Source of the DNA: Sulfuritalea sp.
GTDB taxonomy: Bacteria; Pseudomonadota; Gammaproteobacteria; Burkholderiales; Rhodocyclaceae
Length of the DNA stretch: 49,578 bases
Direction: 5' to 3'
Assembly (NCBI GenBank): GCA_030651305.1
Contig: JAUSCI010000023.1
Coordinates: 1 to 49,578, forward strand
Below the pieces are notes generated by a model, which had not been told where the DNA came from, made no database searches, and worked only from the letters and a program-made list of their open reading frames with translations. Position 1 is the stretch's first letter; each line of letters begins with the position of its first letter. The position numbers were made by a program, and so were the translations under genes. Shown in pieces: positions 8,345 through 20,585 of the stretch.

Positions 8345-9683
8345 CTCGCATCAGCGCTTCGATGTCGGCGATCTTCTTCGGTGCGGCAGCGGTAATTATT
8401 TCGCAACCCGCGGCCGTCACCACTGCGTCGTCCTCGATGCGCACGCCGATATTCCAGAAGGCTTGCGGCACATCGTCTGCCGGGCGGATGTAGCAGCCGG
8501 GTTCGATGGTCAGCACCATGCCGGGTGTCAGCGGTGCCCAGTGATTCCCTTCCTTGTATTCGCCGGCATCGTGCACGTCCTTGCCCAGCCAGTGGCTGGT
8601 GCGATGCATGAAGAAACGCTTGTAGCTCTCGGATTCGATCACCGCGTCCGGTGATCCGGGCAACAGCTTCATGTCGACCATGCCCTGGGCCAGCACTTTC
8701 AGCGCTGCCTCGTGCGGATCGGCGAAGGTGGCGCCGGGACGCACTGCCGCAATCGCCGCTGCCTGGGCGTCGAGCACCATGTCATAGATGTCGGCCTGCG
8801 GTCCGCTGAAGCGGCCGCTCACCGGAAAGCAGCGCGTGATATCGGACGCATAGCCATTAAGTTCGCCGCCGGCATCGATCAGCAGCAGATCGCCCTCGCG
8901 CAAGACCTGATCGTTGCCGACGTAATGCAGGACGCAGGCATTGGCGCCGCCGGCAACGATGGAGGTGTACGCCGGATACTCGCAGCCCTGGCGACGAAAT
9001 TCGTGCAGCAACTCGGCTTCAACCTCGTACTCGAATCGGCCCGGCGCGACAAAGCGCATGGCGCGAATGTGGGCCGCCGTTGAAATCTCGGCGACGCGGC
9101 GCATGAGGGCAAGCTCGGTGGCGTCCTTGACCAGACGCATGGCGTCGAGTTCGGCGCGCACATCGCGGATCATCGCCGGCGCGCGCTTGCCGGTGCGGCT
9201 TTCGGCGCGCACGGTATTCAGGGCGGCGGCAATACGGCGATCCCAGCCGGTATCTTGACCGATGGAAAACCACAATGCGGGCTGGTCGGCGAGCAGCTCG
9301 GCCAACTTGGCATCGAGTTCGCCGATGCAATGCGCCGCATCGAACCCGAATACGTCGCGGGCGCCCTCCGGACCGTGGCGGAAGCCGTCCCAGATTTCCC
9401 GCTCCAGATTCTTCTCGCGGCAGAACAGTATCGATTGCGGTGACATGTCCGCGCCGCCGACGACAATCACCAGCACGGCCTCCGGCTCGGTGAAGCCGGT
9501 CAGGTACTGGAAATAACTGTCGGCGCGATAGGGATAGTGGGTATCGCGGTTGCGCGCCCGCTCGGGCGAAGTAGGAATGACCGCAATGCCGCCGCCGCCT
9601 CGGGTCATGCGGTCGATCAGTGAAAGCCGGCGCTGGCGATACGCCTCGAAAGGGTGCCCGGCGAGGGACGGCGATGGTTCCAT
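8328..9683 (-). CDS. pepP: Xaa-Pro aminopeptidase (aminopeptidase P, M24B)
   Basis: The enzyme removes N-terminal residues that precede proline. From the ATG at 9683 the protein has 451 residues, close to the family norm; an N-terminal AMP_N domain (TRGGGGIAVIPTSPERARNR, then YFQYLTGF) is followed by the creatinase fold. Metal ligands are visible: both Asp in LLIDAGGELNGYASDITR, His in HRTSHWLGKDVHD, Glu in VLTIEPGCYI and Glu in GVRIEDDAVV. The frame is open further upstream, but that part overlaps murU and is not conserved-looking. It lies 7 bp after murU and overlaps the ubiH-like gene. Confidence 0.93.
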   Translation of the reverse strand: MEPSPSLAGHPFEAYRQRRLSLIDRMTRGGGGIAVIPTSPERARNRDTHYPYRADSYFQYLTGFTEPEAVLVIVVGGADMSPQSILFCREKNLEREIWDGFRHGPEGARDVFGFDAAHCIGELDAKLAELLADQPALWFSIGQDTGWDRRIAAALNTVRAESRTGKRAPAMIRDVRAELDAMRLVKDATELALMRRVAEISTAAHIRAMRFVAPGRFEYEVEAELLHEFRRQGCEYPAYTSIVAGGANACVLHYVGNDQVLREGDLLLIDAGGELNGYASDITRCFPVSGRFSGPQADIYDMVLDAQAAAIAAVRPGATFADPHEAALKVLAQGMVDMKLLPGSPDAVIESESYKRFFMHRTSHWLGKDVHDAGEYKEGNHWAPLTPGMVLTIEPGCYIRPADDVPQAFWNIGVRIEDDAVVTAAGCEIITAAAPKKIADIEALMRDACTG

Positions 9684-9690
9684 CGAGCGA

Positions 9691-11461
<1,771 letters not shown>

Positions 11462-11534
11462 ATTTGAGATGCGCGCGTTGCGTGGAATGGCTCGGCAGCT
11501 TTGCCGGAGAGCGCGTTCCACAGGCATGAAGTGT

Positions 11535-11551
11535 TAGAATTAATAATTCTA
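11535..11551. promoter_or_regulatory. Perfect palindrome in the amgK/lptD divergent promoter region
   Basis: TAGAATTA-A-TAATTCTA is an exact 17-bp palindrome in an otherwise GC-rich gap. Each strand carries TAGAAT, a good -10 match, so the same AT-rich island may serve both divergent promoters or be an operator. No good -35 match was found at normal spacing on either strand. The remaining gap (11462-11642) shows no gene. Confidence 0.5.
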
Positions 11552-11642
11552 GCATCGGCCGGCAAAGGCTTCTCCAGAGCGCAGTACGCGTGGATAGCGT
11601 CTGTGTTTTGCCGCCGCCGTTGCGCCAACTCATCGATACGGC

Positions 11643-14420
11643 ATGTCTCAATCGCATCGCGGACAATTCGGCACCAGGTCACTGCTTGCGTTGCTGGCGC
11701 TGACCACAGGCTCCGCGACGGCGGAAACGCTGGCGCCCTTGCGCATCAATCCTGGCCTGCTCGGTGCCGGCACGCTGCCGCCGCCCGCGACTCCTGTCGC
11801 CCCCGAGCCCGTTGTCGCCGCGAGGCCCGTGCCCGCCCAGCCTGTACCTGTTGTCCAGGCGCCGGTGGCGCGTGCAAATCCGATTCCGCCGCAAGCCAGG
11901 CCCGTCGAACCCGCTCCGCCGCCAGCCGCACCAGCAGCCCGCGCCGCGCCGCTAGCCAAGCCTGCATTGCCTGCTGCCACTCCTGCCGCAGCAATCAATA
12001 TGGCGCCGGCGCCGGCCCAACTGCCGCCGACTGCTGCCGCCGAAACGCCGCGCCGTCAGGAGGAGCCGAAGGCCGCTGCGCCGCAAGTGATGATCCAGAA
12101 GCCGCAGGAACCGCCCCAGGTTGAAGAGCGGCCGCTGCGGCCGCCACTCTATTCTGCCTACGTCGCCGCGGGAGACCTGCCTGAGCCCAGCCTGAGGAGC
12201 TCTGCCGGCGTCACCCCCTATCTCAAGCGGCCGGGGGAACTGTTGCCGACCTTTATTGCCGCCGACCAGATCGCCGGCAAGAACGATGCCGAAGTAGTCG
12301 CCGAAGGCAACGTCGAATTGCGCAAGCGCAATTCGATCCTGCAGAGCGATCGACTGACCTACTGGCAGGACGCGGATGAGATGGAGGCGAGCGGCAACGT
12401 CCGTCTTTCGCGCGACGGCGACCGCGTGCGCGGCCCCAAAATGCACATGAAGATGGAGGATAGCACCGGCTATTTTGAGCAACCGGAGTACAGCATCCGC
12501 CGCATCAAGACCGGATCGGCTGCCACGCTCTGGACCGGAACCGAGGAACGCGCGTCGCCGGAACTCACCACCGGCCAGGGCGCCGCCGCCAGAATGGAAT
12601 TCGAAGGCGAGGGCAAGTACCGGCTTACCGATGCCACCTACAGCACCTGTACCCCGGCGGCCGGCCACGATCCCGACTGGTTCGCGCGCACCACTGATTT
12701 GCGCCTCAATTACGACGATGAAGAGGGCACGGCGCGCAACGCCACCCTGTACTTCAAGGGGGTGCCCATCCTCTATTCGCCCTGGTTGACGTTCTCGCTC
12801 AACAATGAGCGCAAGAGCGGGCTACTCACCCCCACACTGGGTTCGACCAGTCGAGGCGGCATCGAATACACCCAGCCGTTCTACTGGAACATCGCCCAGA
12901 ACATGGATGCGACGATTGCGCCGCGCTTGATGTCCAAACGCGGCATATTGTGGAACGGCGAGTATCGCTATCTGAATCCCTCCTACAGCGGCACCATGCA
13001 GGGGCAATTTCTGCCCGACGACAAGCTTGAACACAAGCGCCGGTCTTCGTATTCGATAGACCACAGACAAACACTGGGCGCCGGCTTTTCCGGGACACTC
13101 GCGCTAAACGGCGCTTCTGACGGCACCTTCTTCAGCGATCTGGCCAATGGTTCGTCGGTTGTTGCCCAGACCAATCTGCTGCGCCAGGGTACGCTCAGTT
13201 ACGGCAGTACATGGTGGTCGGCCAACCTCCTGGCGCAGAGCTATCAGACCCTGCAGGACCCGTCCCTGCCACCGGTGACTGAACCTTACCGGCGCCTGCC
13301 GCAGGTCACCGTAAATGCAAACCGCAGCGATCTGCCGCTCGGAATGAGCTTCGCCTTCAGCGGCGAACACGTAAACTTCCGCAATCCGACGCTGGTCGAG
13401 GGACGGCGCTTCACGCTGTATCCGCAGATTTCGCTGCCATTGCAGACCGCGGTATTAAACCTGACACCAAAAATCGGCCTGCACTCCACCAGCTACACCC
13501 TCGATCACCAGGCCGCCGGTACGCCCGAGAAGCTCACCCGCAGCGTACCGATCTTCAGCGTGGATTCGGGCGTGACTTTCGAGCGCGACATCGACTGGCT
13601 GGGCAAGACGTTGACCCAGACACTGGAGCCGCGCCTCTACTACCTGTATGTCCCGGTGCGCGACCAGAGCCAGATTCCGATATTCGATACGGGTATCGCC
13701 GACTTCAATTTCGCCCAGATTTTCGGCGAGAACCGCTACAGCGGCGGCGACCGGATCGGCGATGCCAATCAGGCCACGGCCATGCTCACCTCGCGCCTGC
13801 TCGATCCCCTGACCGGCGCCGAGATCCTCCGCGCCGCCTTCGGCCAACGCTTCTATTTCAGCACCCAGAATGTCGGCCTCCCCGGCGAAGTACTGCGCAG
13901 CGACCGCCAGACAGACTTCCTGGGCTCGATCTCCGGTCGCGTCCTGCCCAAGATCTATGCCGATGCCGGCATCCAGTACAACCCGCAGTTGAGTCGGATA
14001 GAGCGGTTCAATCTCGCCGGGCGCTATCAACCGGAACCCGGCAAAGTGCTCAATGCCGGTTACCGCTACACCCGGGATCAACTGGGCGTGCTCGGTCTGG
14101 GTCAGTTCGACATTTCCGGCCAATGGCCGATCTTCGACGGCTGGCATGCGGTCGGACGATTCAATTACTCGACCAAGGACCGGCGCATGATCGAATCGGT
14201 CGCCGGCCTGGAATACGACGGCGGCTGCTGGGTCGGGCGTATCGTCGTGCAACGCCTGGCGACGCAGACGCAACTGACGAATACGGCGCTATTTTTCCAA
14301 CTGGAGCTGAATGGTTTCGCGAAAGTCGGCTCCAGCCCACTCGACATACTCCGCCGCAGCGTACCCGGCTATGGCGTGATTAACCAGCCGAGTACCGAAG
14401 GACCTCTCACCATCCCATGA
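11643..14420 (+). CDS. lptD: LPS-assembly protein LptD with Pro/Ala-rich N-terminal segment
   Basis: LptD is the outer-membrane barrel that, with LptE, inserts lipopolysaccharide into the outer leaflet. The 925-residue protein begins with a signal peptide (LLALLALTTGSATA). Residues about 45-155 form a Pro/Ala-rich linker not expected in the family. The OstA/LptA-like jellyroll starts near residue 200 (PTFIAADQIAGKNDAEVVAE), and the C-terminal barrel starts near GVPILYSPWLTFSLNNERKS. Only two cysteines are seen, at about 336 (YSTCTPA) and 862 (GGCWVG), enough for a single jellyroll-to-barrel disulfide rather than the two of E. coli. No clear ribosome binding site precedes the ATG. The stop overlaps surA by four bases. 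Confidence 0.95.
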   Translation: MSQSHRGQFGTRSLLALLALTTGSATAETLAPLRINPGLLGAGTLPPPATPVAPEPVVAARPVPAQPVPVVQAPVARANPIPPQARPVEPAPPPAAPAARAAPLAKPALPAATPAAAINMAPAPAQLPPTAAAETPRRQEEPKAAAPQVMIQKPQEPPQVEERPLRPPLYSAYVAAGDLPEPSLRSSAGVTPYLKRPGELLPTFIAADQIAGKNDAEVVAEGNVELRKRNSILQSDRLTYWQDADEMEASGNVRLSRDGDRVRGPKMHMKMEDSTGYFEQPEYSIRRIKTGSAATLWTGTEERASPELTTGQGAAARMEFEGEGKYRLTDATYSTCTPAAGHDPDWFARTTDLRLNYDDEEGTARNATLYFKGVPILYSPWLTFSLNNERKSGLLTPTLGSTSRGGIEYTQPFYWNIAQNMDATIAPRLMSKRGILWNGEYRYLNPSYSGTMQGQFLPDDKLEHKRRSSYSIDHRQTLGAGFSGTLALNGASDGTFFSDLANGSSVVAQTNLLRQGTLSYGSTWWSANLLAQSYQTLQDPSLPPVTEPYRRLPQVTVNANRSDLPLGMSFAFSGEHVNFRNPTLVEGRRFTLYPQISLPLQTAVLNLTPKIGLHSTSYTLDHQAAGTPEKLTRSVPIFSVDSGVTFERDIDWLGKTLTQTLEPRLYYLYVPVRDQSQIPIFDTGIADFNFAQIFGENRYSGGDRIGDANQATAMLTSRLLDPLTGAEILRAAFGQRFYFSTQNVGLPGEVLRSDRQTDFLGSISGRVLPKIYADAGIQYNPQLSRIERFNLAGRYQPEPGKVLNAGYRYTRDQLGVLGLGQFDISGQWPIFDGWHAVGRFNYSTKDRRMIESVAGLEYDGGCWVGRIVVQRLATQTQLTNTALFFQLELNGFAKVGSSPLDILRRSVPGYGVINQPSTEGPLTIP

Positions 14421-15733
14421 TCGTCCGCCTGCTGCTGCTTTGCCTGCTCTCCAGCCTGACCTTCGTCCCCGTGCACGCCCAGACGCGGCGACCCCTGCCG
14501 GTGGAGGTCGACCGCATCGTCGCGGTGGTGAACGACGAGGCCATTACCGCCTTTGAACTGCGCGCCCGTCGCACGACGGTGGAACGCCAGTTGCGCGGAC
14601 AGAATGTGCAACTACCGCAGCGGGATGCGCTCGAACGGCAGTTGCTCGAACGCATGATTACGGATCGCGTTCAGCTTCAATTCGCCAAGGAAACCGGACT
14701 ACGCATATCGGACATCGAACTCGATGCCGCCATACGGCGCATCGCCGACGGCAACCGCCTCTCCTTGCAGGAATTTCGTGCCGCGCTGGAAAGGGACGGC
14801 ATAGCCTGGACCAAGTTCCGCGAAGAGATTCGTGACGAAATCGTGTTGTCGCGTCTGCGCGATCGTGAAGTGGAAAGCCGCATCGTCGTCTCCGATGGCG
14901 AAATCGACAACTATCTGGCCAACCCCGATCAGGGCAGCCCCACCGGCAACCTTGAGGTGAACACGGCGCACATCGTCCTGCGCGTGCCGGAACAGGCATC
15001 GCCCGACCAGTTGATGCGCATTGGCGCGCGGGCGCAGGCAGCGCTCGACCAGATTCGGCGCGGAGACGACTTTGCCAAGGTGGCCGCCAGTTATTCCGAT
15101 TCGCCCGACGGCCTGACCGGCGGAGCCATGGGGACACGCCCGCTTGACCGATTGCCGGCGCTCTACGGCGAAGTCGTAAGGAAAATGAAACCCGGCGAAG
15201 TCAGCGACATTTTGCGCAGTCCGGCCGGATTTCACATTGTCAAACTGATCGCCAAACAAGGCGATGCCGGCGCCAAACCGGTGATGGCGCTAAAGCAGAC
15301 GCGCGCCCGCCATATCCTGATCAAGGTCAATGAACTTGTTTCCGAAGCCGAGGCCAGGCGCAAGCTGGTCGCACTCAAGGAGCGGATAGACAACGGCGCC
15401 GATTTTGCCGAACTGGCGCGACTGAATTCCAACGATCTTTCCGCCGCCAAGGGAGGCGATCTGGGCTGGCTGTACCAGGGTGACACGGTTCCCGATTTCG
15501 AGAAAGCCATGGATGCGCTGAAGATCAACCAGATCAGCGAACCGGTGCAGTCGCCTTTCGGCTTCCATCTGATTCAGGTGCTGGAACGTCGTACCGAAGA
15601 CGCGACGGCAGAACGCCAGCGCCTCGCCGCGCGGCAGGTGCTGCGCGAGCGCAAGTCCGACGAGGCGTATCAGGACTGGGTCCGCCAAATGCGCGACCGC
15701 GCCCATGTCGAATACCGCACCGAAGACCGCTAG
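14417..15733 (+). CDS. surA: Periplasmic chaperone/peptidyl-prolyl isomerase SurA
   Basis: SurA escorts outer-membrane barrels, LptD included, through the periplasm. The 438-residue protein has a signal peptide ([17 protein letters not shown]), a SurA_N chaperone domain starting [20 protein letters not shown], and two parvulin domains. The first begins near [11 protein letters not shown] with [14 protein letters not shown]; the second near [14 protein letters not shown] with [14 protein letters not shown] and [17 protein letters not shown]. The ATGA overlap with lptD suggests coupled synthesis of chaperone and client. Confidence 0.96.
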   Translation: MIVRLLLLCLLSSLTFVPVHAQTRRPLPVEVDRIVAVVNDEAITAFELRARRTTVERQLRGQNVQLPQRDALERQLLERMITDRVQLQFAKETGLRISDIELDAAIRRIADGNRLSLQEFRAALERDGIAWTKFREEIRDEIVLSRLRDREVESRIVVSDGEIDNYLANPDQGSPTGNLEVNTAHIVLRVPEQASPDQLMRIGARAQAALDQIRRGDDFAKVAASYSDSPDGLTGGAMGTRPLDRLPALYGEVVRKMKPGEVSDILRSPAGFHIVKLIAKQGDAGAKPVMALKQTRARHILIKVNELVSEAEARRKLVALKERIDNGADFAELARLNSNDLSAAKGGDLGWLYQGDTVPDFEKAMDALKINQISEPVQSPFGFHLIQVLERRTEDATAERQRLAARQVLRERKSDEAYQDWVRQMRDRAHVEYRTEDR

Positions 15734-16691
15734 CGGGGACGGTTCCGGGCCTCCGGTGATCGCCGTCACTTCCGGCGAACCCGCCGGCATCGGCCCGGAT
15801 ATCTGCCTGCGGCTGACGCAGCGTGAATGGCCGGCACGACTGGTGGTGCTGGGTGACCGCGACTTGCTGACCGCGCGCGCGCGCCAGCTTGGCCTCGACG
15901 CCGGTCGCATCACTATCCGTCATGTTCCCCTGCAAAAGTCGGTGCTTGCGGGACGGCTCGATGCCGCCAATGCCCGCTACGTTCTGGATATCCTCGATGT
16001 GGCGCTGGCCGGATGCGTCAGCGGCGAGTATGCGGCGATGGTCACCGCCCCGGTGCACAAGGGCGTCATCAACGACGCCGGCATCGCCTTCAGCGGCCAT
16101 ACCGAATATCTAGCTGAGCACACTGACACGCCGCGCGTGGTGATGATGCTGGCAGGCGCGGGCTTGCGTGTCGCGTTGGCCACCACGCATCTGGCGTTGA
16201 AGGACGTCCCTGCCGCCATCACCCGCAGCGACCTGGAAACCACGATCCGCATCCTCCATGCCGACCTGCGCAAGAAGTTCGGTATTGCCGCGCCGCGCAT
16301 CCTGGTCGCCGGGCTCAATCCCCATGCCGGCGAAGGAGGCCACATGGGCCGCGAGGAAATCGACGTCATCGCCCCGGTGCTGGACAAGCTGCGCGCCGAA
16401 GGCATGAACCTGATCGGGCCTTTGCCCGCCGACACGCTGTTCACCAAGAATGTCCTCGCCGGTTCCGACGCGCAACTGGCGATGTATCACGATCAGGGCC
16501 TCGCGGTGCTGAAGTACGCCGCGTTCGACGCGGGCATCAACGTCACGCTCGGCCTGCCCATCATCCGCACTTCGGTCGACCACGGCACGGCGCTCGATCT
16601 TGCCGGCACCGGCAAGGCCTCGCCCACCAGCCTGTTCGCCGCGATTGACGCCGCGATTGACATGGCCGCGCGCAGAATCGCGCCGGGGTAG
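15705..16691 (+). CDS. pdxA: 4-hydroxythreonine-4-phosphate dehydrogenase
   Basis: PdxA oxidises 4-phosphohydroxy-L-threonine in pyridoxal phosphate synthesis. The 328-residue protein has the family start [18 protein letters not shown], and metal-site His residues in [11 protein letters not shown] and [12 protein letters not shown], plus [16 protein letters not shown] near the C-terminus. It overlaps surA by 29 bp. The surA-pdxA-rsmA order is shared with many gamma- and betaproteobacteria. Confidence 0.96.
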   Translation: MSNTAPKTASGDGSGPPVIAVTSGEPAGIGPDICLRLTQREWPARLVVLGDRDLLTARARQLGLDAGRITIRHVPLQKSVLAGRLDAANARYVLDILDVALAGCVSGEYAAMVTAPVHKGVINDAGIAFSGHTEYLAEHTDTPRVVMMLAGAGLRVALATTHLALKDVPAAITRSDLETTIRILHADLRKKFGIAAPRILVAGLNPHAGEGGHMGREEIDVIAPVLDKLRAEGMNLIGPLPADTLFTKNVLAGSDAQLAMYHDQGLAVLKYAAFDAGINVTLGLPIIRTSVDHGTALDLAGTGKASPTSLFAAIDAAIDMAARRIAPG

Positions 16692-16696
16692 CCAAG

Positions 16697-17482
16697 ATGT
16701 GTCAGTTGCTCGGCATGAACTGCAACACACCGACTGACATCTGTTTTTCTTTCGAAGGATTTCGCACGCGCGGCGGGCTGACCGATGTGCATAAGGACGG
16801 ATGGGGCATCGCTTTCTTCGAAGGGCGCGGCTGCCGGGTCTTTATCGACGTCGAGCCTTCGGCACAATCCGCCGTGGCCGAACTGGTGCACAACTACCCG
16901 ATCCACTCGCAGAATGTCATCGCCCATATTCGCAAGGCGACCCAGGGCCGCGTCGCACTGGAGAACACCCATCCCTTCCAGCGCGAGCTGTGGGGCCGCT
17001 ACTGGATCTTCGCCCACAATGGCAACCTGAAGGATTTCGCGCCGCCGGCGGACGGCAGCTTCACGCCCGTCGGCGACACCGATTCCGAACGGGCCTTCTG
17101 TCACATCCTGCAAACGCTGCGCCACCGCTTTCCGGCCGGGATGCCGCAGCGCGATGTCTTGTTCGCGGCGCTCGCCGCTCTCGCCGGAGATATTGCCTGC
17201 CGCGGCGAATTCAATTTCCTGCTTTCCAGCGGCGATTGCCTGTTCGCGCACTGCGGCAGCACGCTTTGTTACGTGGTGCGCCAGGCGCCGTTCGCCATCG
17301 TCCATCTGAAGGACCAGGACGTCAGCGTGGATTTCAGCGCAGTAACGAATCCCGATGACCGCGTCGCGGTAATCGCCACCCTGCCTCTGACGGACAACGA
17401 AAACTGGATCACTCTGGCGCCCGGTACGCTGACCCTGTTCCATGACGGCATGCCGGTGCGCAGCGAGTGCACCAGCGCGTGA
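16697..17482 (+). CDS. Class II glutamine amidotransferase (YafJ-like)
   Basis: The product of 261 residues begins [19 protein letters not shown], so Cys2 becomes the Ntn nucleophile once Met is removed. Further family motifs are [29 protein letters not shown] and [11 protein letters not shown]. No synthase domain is attached, as in YafJ and related stand-alone amidotransferases whose substrate is unknown. It lies 5 bp after pdxA and overlaps rsmA by four bases as GTGA, placing it inside an operon where apaG is more usual. A role in an ammonia-dependent step cannot be assigned. Confidence 0.88.
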   Translation: MCQLLGMNCNTPTDICFSFEGFRTRGGLTDVHKDGWGIAFFEGRGCRVFIDVEPSAQSAVAELVHNYPIHSQNVIAHIRKATQGRVALENTHPFQRELWGRYWIFAHNGNLKDFAPPADGSFTPVGDTDSERAFCHILQTLRHRFPAGMPQRDVLFAALAALAGDIACRGEFNFLLSSGDCLFAHCGSTLCYVVRQAPFAIVHLKDQDVSVDFSAVTNPDDRVAVIATLPLTDNENWITLAPGTLTLFHDGMPVRSECTSA

Positions 17483-18285
17483 ATAAGCGTGTCGAGGGGC
17501 ACAGCACCCGCCGTAGATTTGGCCAGAACTTCCTCGTCTCGCCTGGCGTCATTCACAAGATCGTCGACGCAATCGCACCGCGTGCGGGCGAAACGGTGGT
17601 GGAAATCGGACCAGGGCTGGGCGCCATCACCGAACCGCTGCTGGCGCGCATCGAGCACCTGCACGTGGTCGAGATCGACCGCGACCTGATTACGCGACTT
17701 TCCAATCGCTTTCCTCCCGAGCGGCTGACCATCCACGAAGGCGATGCACTTGAATTCGACTTCGGCGCGCTGAAGGGATCGGGACCGCTGAAGATCGTCG
17801 GCAACCTGCCCTACAACATTTCCAGCCCGCTGCTGTTCCACCTCGTGCCGTATGCGCCCCTGGTCCATGACATGCACTTCATGCTGCAAAAGGAAGTGGT
17901 CGATCGCATGGTGGCCGCGCCCGGCAGCAAGGACTTCGGACGCCTGTCCGTGATGCTGCAGTACCACTATCACATGGAACGGCTGTTCATCGTCCCGCCG
18001 GGATCCTTCAATCCACCGCCCAAGGTCGACTCGGCCATCGTGCGCATGATTCCGAGAATAGTCGGCGCTGGCGAGACGGCGGCGAAAGACCCGGCGCTGT
18101 TCGCCAGAGTGGTGACCGCCGCCTTCTCGCAGCGGCGCAAGATGCTGCGCAACACCCTGCGCGACTTCATCAATGAGGCCGACCTCACCGCGCTGGGTAT
18201 CACGCCCACAGCGCGCGCCGAAGACATCGCCGTGGCCGACTACGTGCGCCTCGCCAATACGCTGGCCGACCTTGCCCGCCACTGA
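17479..18285 (+). CDS. rsmA: 16S rRNA dimethyladenosine transferase RsmA (KsgA)
   Basis: RsmA dimethylates two adjacent adenines in helix 45 of 16S rRNA. Visible motifs are [20 protein letters not shown] at the start, the SAM-binding [16 protein letters not shown] and the catalytic [16 protein letters not shown] (NLPY), with [10 protein letters not shown]-like [12 protein letters not shown] and [13 protein letters not shown] downstream. GTG at 17479 is chosen because it overlaps the previous stop and leaves a normal N-terminus (268 residues); GTG at 17467 in the same frame is possible. Confidence 0.94.
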   Translation: MNKRVEGHSTRRRFGQNFLVSPGVIHKIVDAIAPRAGETVVEIGPGLGAITEPLLARIEHLHVVEIDRDLITRLSNRFPPERLTIHEGDALEFDFGALKGSGPLKIVGNLPYNISSPLLFHLVPYAPLVHDMHFMLQKEVVDRMVAAPGSKDFGRLSVMLQYHYHMERLFIVPPGSFNPPPKVDSAIVRMIPRIVGAGETAAKDPALFARVVTAAFSQRRKMLRNTLRDFINEADLTALGITPTARAEDIAVADYVRLANTLADLARH

Positions 18286-19528
18286 CCTGAAAGAACGCAG
18301 GATAGCCATCATCGGCGGCGGCCCGGCCGGCCTGATGGCGGCTGAAGTATTGAGCGCGTCCGGCATGCGCGTCGAGGTATTCGACGCCATGCCCTCGGTG
18401 GCGCGCAAGTTCCTGCAGGCCGGTCGCGGCGGACTGAATCTCACGCATTCGGAAGCGGCGGACACGTTTCTTTCGCGCTACGGCTCCCGCCGGAAGCAGG
18501 TCGGTCGCTGGCTGGAACAGTTCGGCCCGCAGCAACTGCGCGGCTGGGCACAGAGCCTCGGCGTCGAAACCTTCGTTGGCAGTTCCGGTCGCGTCTTCCC
18601 GCAGGAAATGAAGGCCGCGCCGCTGCTGCGCGCCTGGCTGCACCGGCTGCGCGCGGCCGGCGTAATTTTCCATGTGCGTCATCGCTGGCTCGGCTGGAAT
18701 GCCGACGGCAGCTTGCGCTTCGCCACGCCCGCCGGCGAGGCAAGAGTCGACGCTGACGCTACGGTGCTGGCGCTCGGCGGCGGCAGCTGGGCGCGGCTGG
18801 GTTCGGACGGTGCCTGGCTGCCGCTGCTGGCCGCGCGCGGCGTCGACGTACAGCCGCTGCGGCCGGCCAATTGCGGATTCAATGTGGCCTGGAGCGAACA
18901 TCTGCGCCAGCGCTTTGCCGGCGCGCCGGTAAAAACCATAAGCGCTGCATTTGTTGCGCCGAACGGCTTGCGGCTCAAGCGCGAGGGCGAATTCCTCGTC
19001 AACGCGCACGGCGTCGAAGGCAGTCTGATCTATGCCTTCTCGGCCGCCCTGCGCGACGCCATCGAAGCCACGGGTAGCGCCACGCTTCAACTCGACCTCG
19101 CCCCCGGACGCAAGTTGCAGCGCCTGACCGACGATCTCTCACGCCCGCGCGGCCGCGATTCGCTGTCCAATCACTTGCGTCGCCATGCCGGCATCGACGG
19201 CGTCAAGGCCGCTCTGCTGCACGAATGCGCCGACCCGACGGATCTGCTCACCCCGGCAAGACTAGCGGCAAGCATCAAGTCGCTGCCGTTGCGTCTGGTC
19301 TCACCGCGTCCGCTCGACGAAGCCATCAGCAGCGCCGGTGGCGTCGACTTCACCGCCCTGGACGAAAACCTGATGCTGCGCGCGCTGCCCGGCACCTTCT
19401 GCGCCGGGGAAATGCTCGACTGGGAAGCGCCGACCGGCGGCTACCTGCTCACCGCCTGCTTCGCCAGCGGTCGCGCCGCCGGGCGCGGCGTCCTGCGCTG
19501 GCTCGCTGAAGCCGAAGGCGCGCGATAA
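18272..19528 (+). CDS. BaiN/HI0933-type flavoprotein
   Basis: This is a putative NAD(P)/FAD-dependent oxidoreductase of about 418 residues. It has an FAD fold [20 protein letters not shown], the family motif [35 protein letters not shown] and the C-terminal [18 protein letters not shown]. Family members are widespread; substrates are mostly undefined. The start is uncertain: no ATG fits closely, and TTG at 18272, overlapping the rsmA end by 14 bp, is the best guess. The frame is open back to 18173 but that section overlaps rsmA. Confidence 0.85.
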   Translation: MPATDLKERRIAIIGGGPAGLMAAEVLSASGMRVEVFDAMPSVARKFLQAGRGGLNLTHSEAADTFLSRYGSRRKQVGRWLEQFGPQQLRGWAQSLGVETFVGSSGRVFPQEMKAAPLLRAWLHRLRAAGVIFHVRHRWLGWNADGSLRFATPAGEARVDADATVLALGGGSWARLGSDGAWLPLLAARGVDVQPLRPANCGFNVAWSEHLRQRFAGAPVKTISAAFVAPNGLRLKREGEFLVNAHGVEGSLIYAFSAALRDAIEATGSATLQLDLAPGRKLQRLTDDLSRPRGRDSLSNHLRRHAGIDGVKAALLHECADPTDLLTPARLAASIKSLPLRLVSPRPLDEAISSAGGVDFTALDENLMLRALPGTFCAGEMLDWEAPTGGYLLTACFASGRAAGRGVLRWLAEAEGAR

Positions 19529-19566
19529 TCTTCCCTTTCGACACCGCTTCGTCTGGTTCGCCCCTG

Positions 19567-20571
19567 ATGATCCGCCTCATCGTCCTGCTCGCACTGCTTG
19601 CCGCTTTGGCGCCGTCGGCCCGCGCCCAGCCTCGCCCGCCCGAAGGCAGTGAATTCCAGCTCTTTGTCGAAAACGACATGCTGGCGCGCGCCGATCGCTA
19701 TTACACCAATGGCATCAAGCTGGGCGGCGGCGTGCCGTTCGACCTGCTCCAGTTTCCGGCTGCGGAATTGCTCAGGCAACTGACACCGGAAGGCAGCGGC
19801 AAGATCCATCTCGGCCTGTTCGTCGGTCAGAACCTGTACACGCCACAGTCGATTCGCATCAGCCAGCCGCAGCCGCTCGACCGGCCGTGGGCTGCCTGGC
19901 TCTACCTGGGCGGGGCGGCGCAGCGAACGAAGGAAAATCGCCTCGACACCGTTGAGATCGACTTGGGTCTGGTCGGCCCATCAGCGCTGGGGCGGGAAGT
20001 CCAGTCCAACTGGCACAGGCTGATCGGATCGCCGCAACCGATGGGCTGGCACAACCAGATCGGCAATGAACCGGCCTTCCTGGTCTCCTATTTCGGCAAG
20101 ACCAAACACAAGCTGGGCGGCGGATCAGGACTGGAACTGGAACTGATCCCGCATGGCGGTGCGACCGTCGGAACGGTGATGACGCTGGCCCGTGCCGGCG
20201 GCATCCTGCGCCTCGGGCGCCACATGACCGGGTTCGGGCCGGACACCATCGAGCCAGGCGGCGCGATGCTGCAGAACATGCGCCGCGAAATCGAGTCGGG
20301 GCGATCGCAGAACCTCGAATGGTATGTTTTCGCCGGCCTCGATCACCGGCTCATTGCCCACAACATCTTCCTCGACGGTACCGTATTCCGCAATGGCCCA
20401 AGCGTCCGCCACCGCCCGCACGTCTACGACCTCACTGCCGGCCTCAGCCTGCGCATCAAGGCCGTGCGAATCTCGGTGACAAGAGTGCGCCGCAGTGAGG
20501 AATTCTTCACGGCGGCAAAAAGCGGCGGCCCGCAGACCTTCGATTCGTTCAATCTGGGAATCGAGTTCTAG
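19567..20571 (+). CDS. LpxR-type lipid A 3'-O-deacylase family protein
   Basis: A signal peptide (LIVLLALLAALAPSARA) precedes a 310-residue outer-membrane barrel of the LpxR/DUF2219 family. LpxR removes the 3'-acyloxyacyl chain of lipid A at the cell surface. Residues matching the Salmonella active site are present: Asn36 and Asp37 (FVENDML), Thr47 (YYTNG) and His162 (GWHNQIGNE). The chain ends in Phe (FNLGIEF), typical of outer-membrane barrels. It follows the lptD-surA block on the same strand after a 38-bp gap. Function in this organism is inferred. Confidence 0.85.
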   Translation: MIRLIVLLALLAALAPSARAQPRPPEGSEFQLFVENDMLARADRYYTNGIKLGGGVPFDLLQFPAAELLRQLTPEGSGKIHLGLFVGQNLYTPQSIRISQPQPLDRPWAAWLYLGGAAQRTKENRLDTVEIDLGLVGPSALGREVQSNWHRLIGSPQPMGWHNQIGNEPAFLVSYFGKTKHKLGGGSGLELELIPHGGATVGTVMTLARAGGILRLGRHMTGFGPDTIEPGGAMLQNMRREIESGRSQNLEWYVFAGLDHRLIAHNIFLDGTVFRNGPSVRHRPHVYDLTAGLSLRIKAVRISVTRVRRSEEFFTAAKSGGPQTFDSFNLGIEF

Positions 20572-20585
20572 GCTGCCTTGGTGGC

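Noticed and set aside
13455-14273. Minus-strand open frame opposite lptD
   Set aside because: Antisense to the conserved LptD barrel, low-information composition, no ribosome binding site seen.
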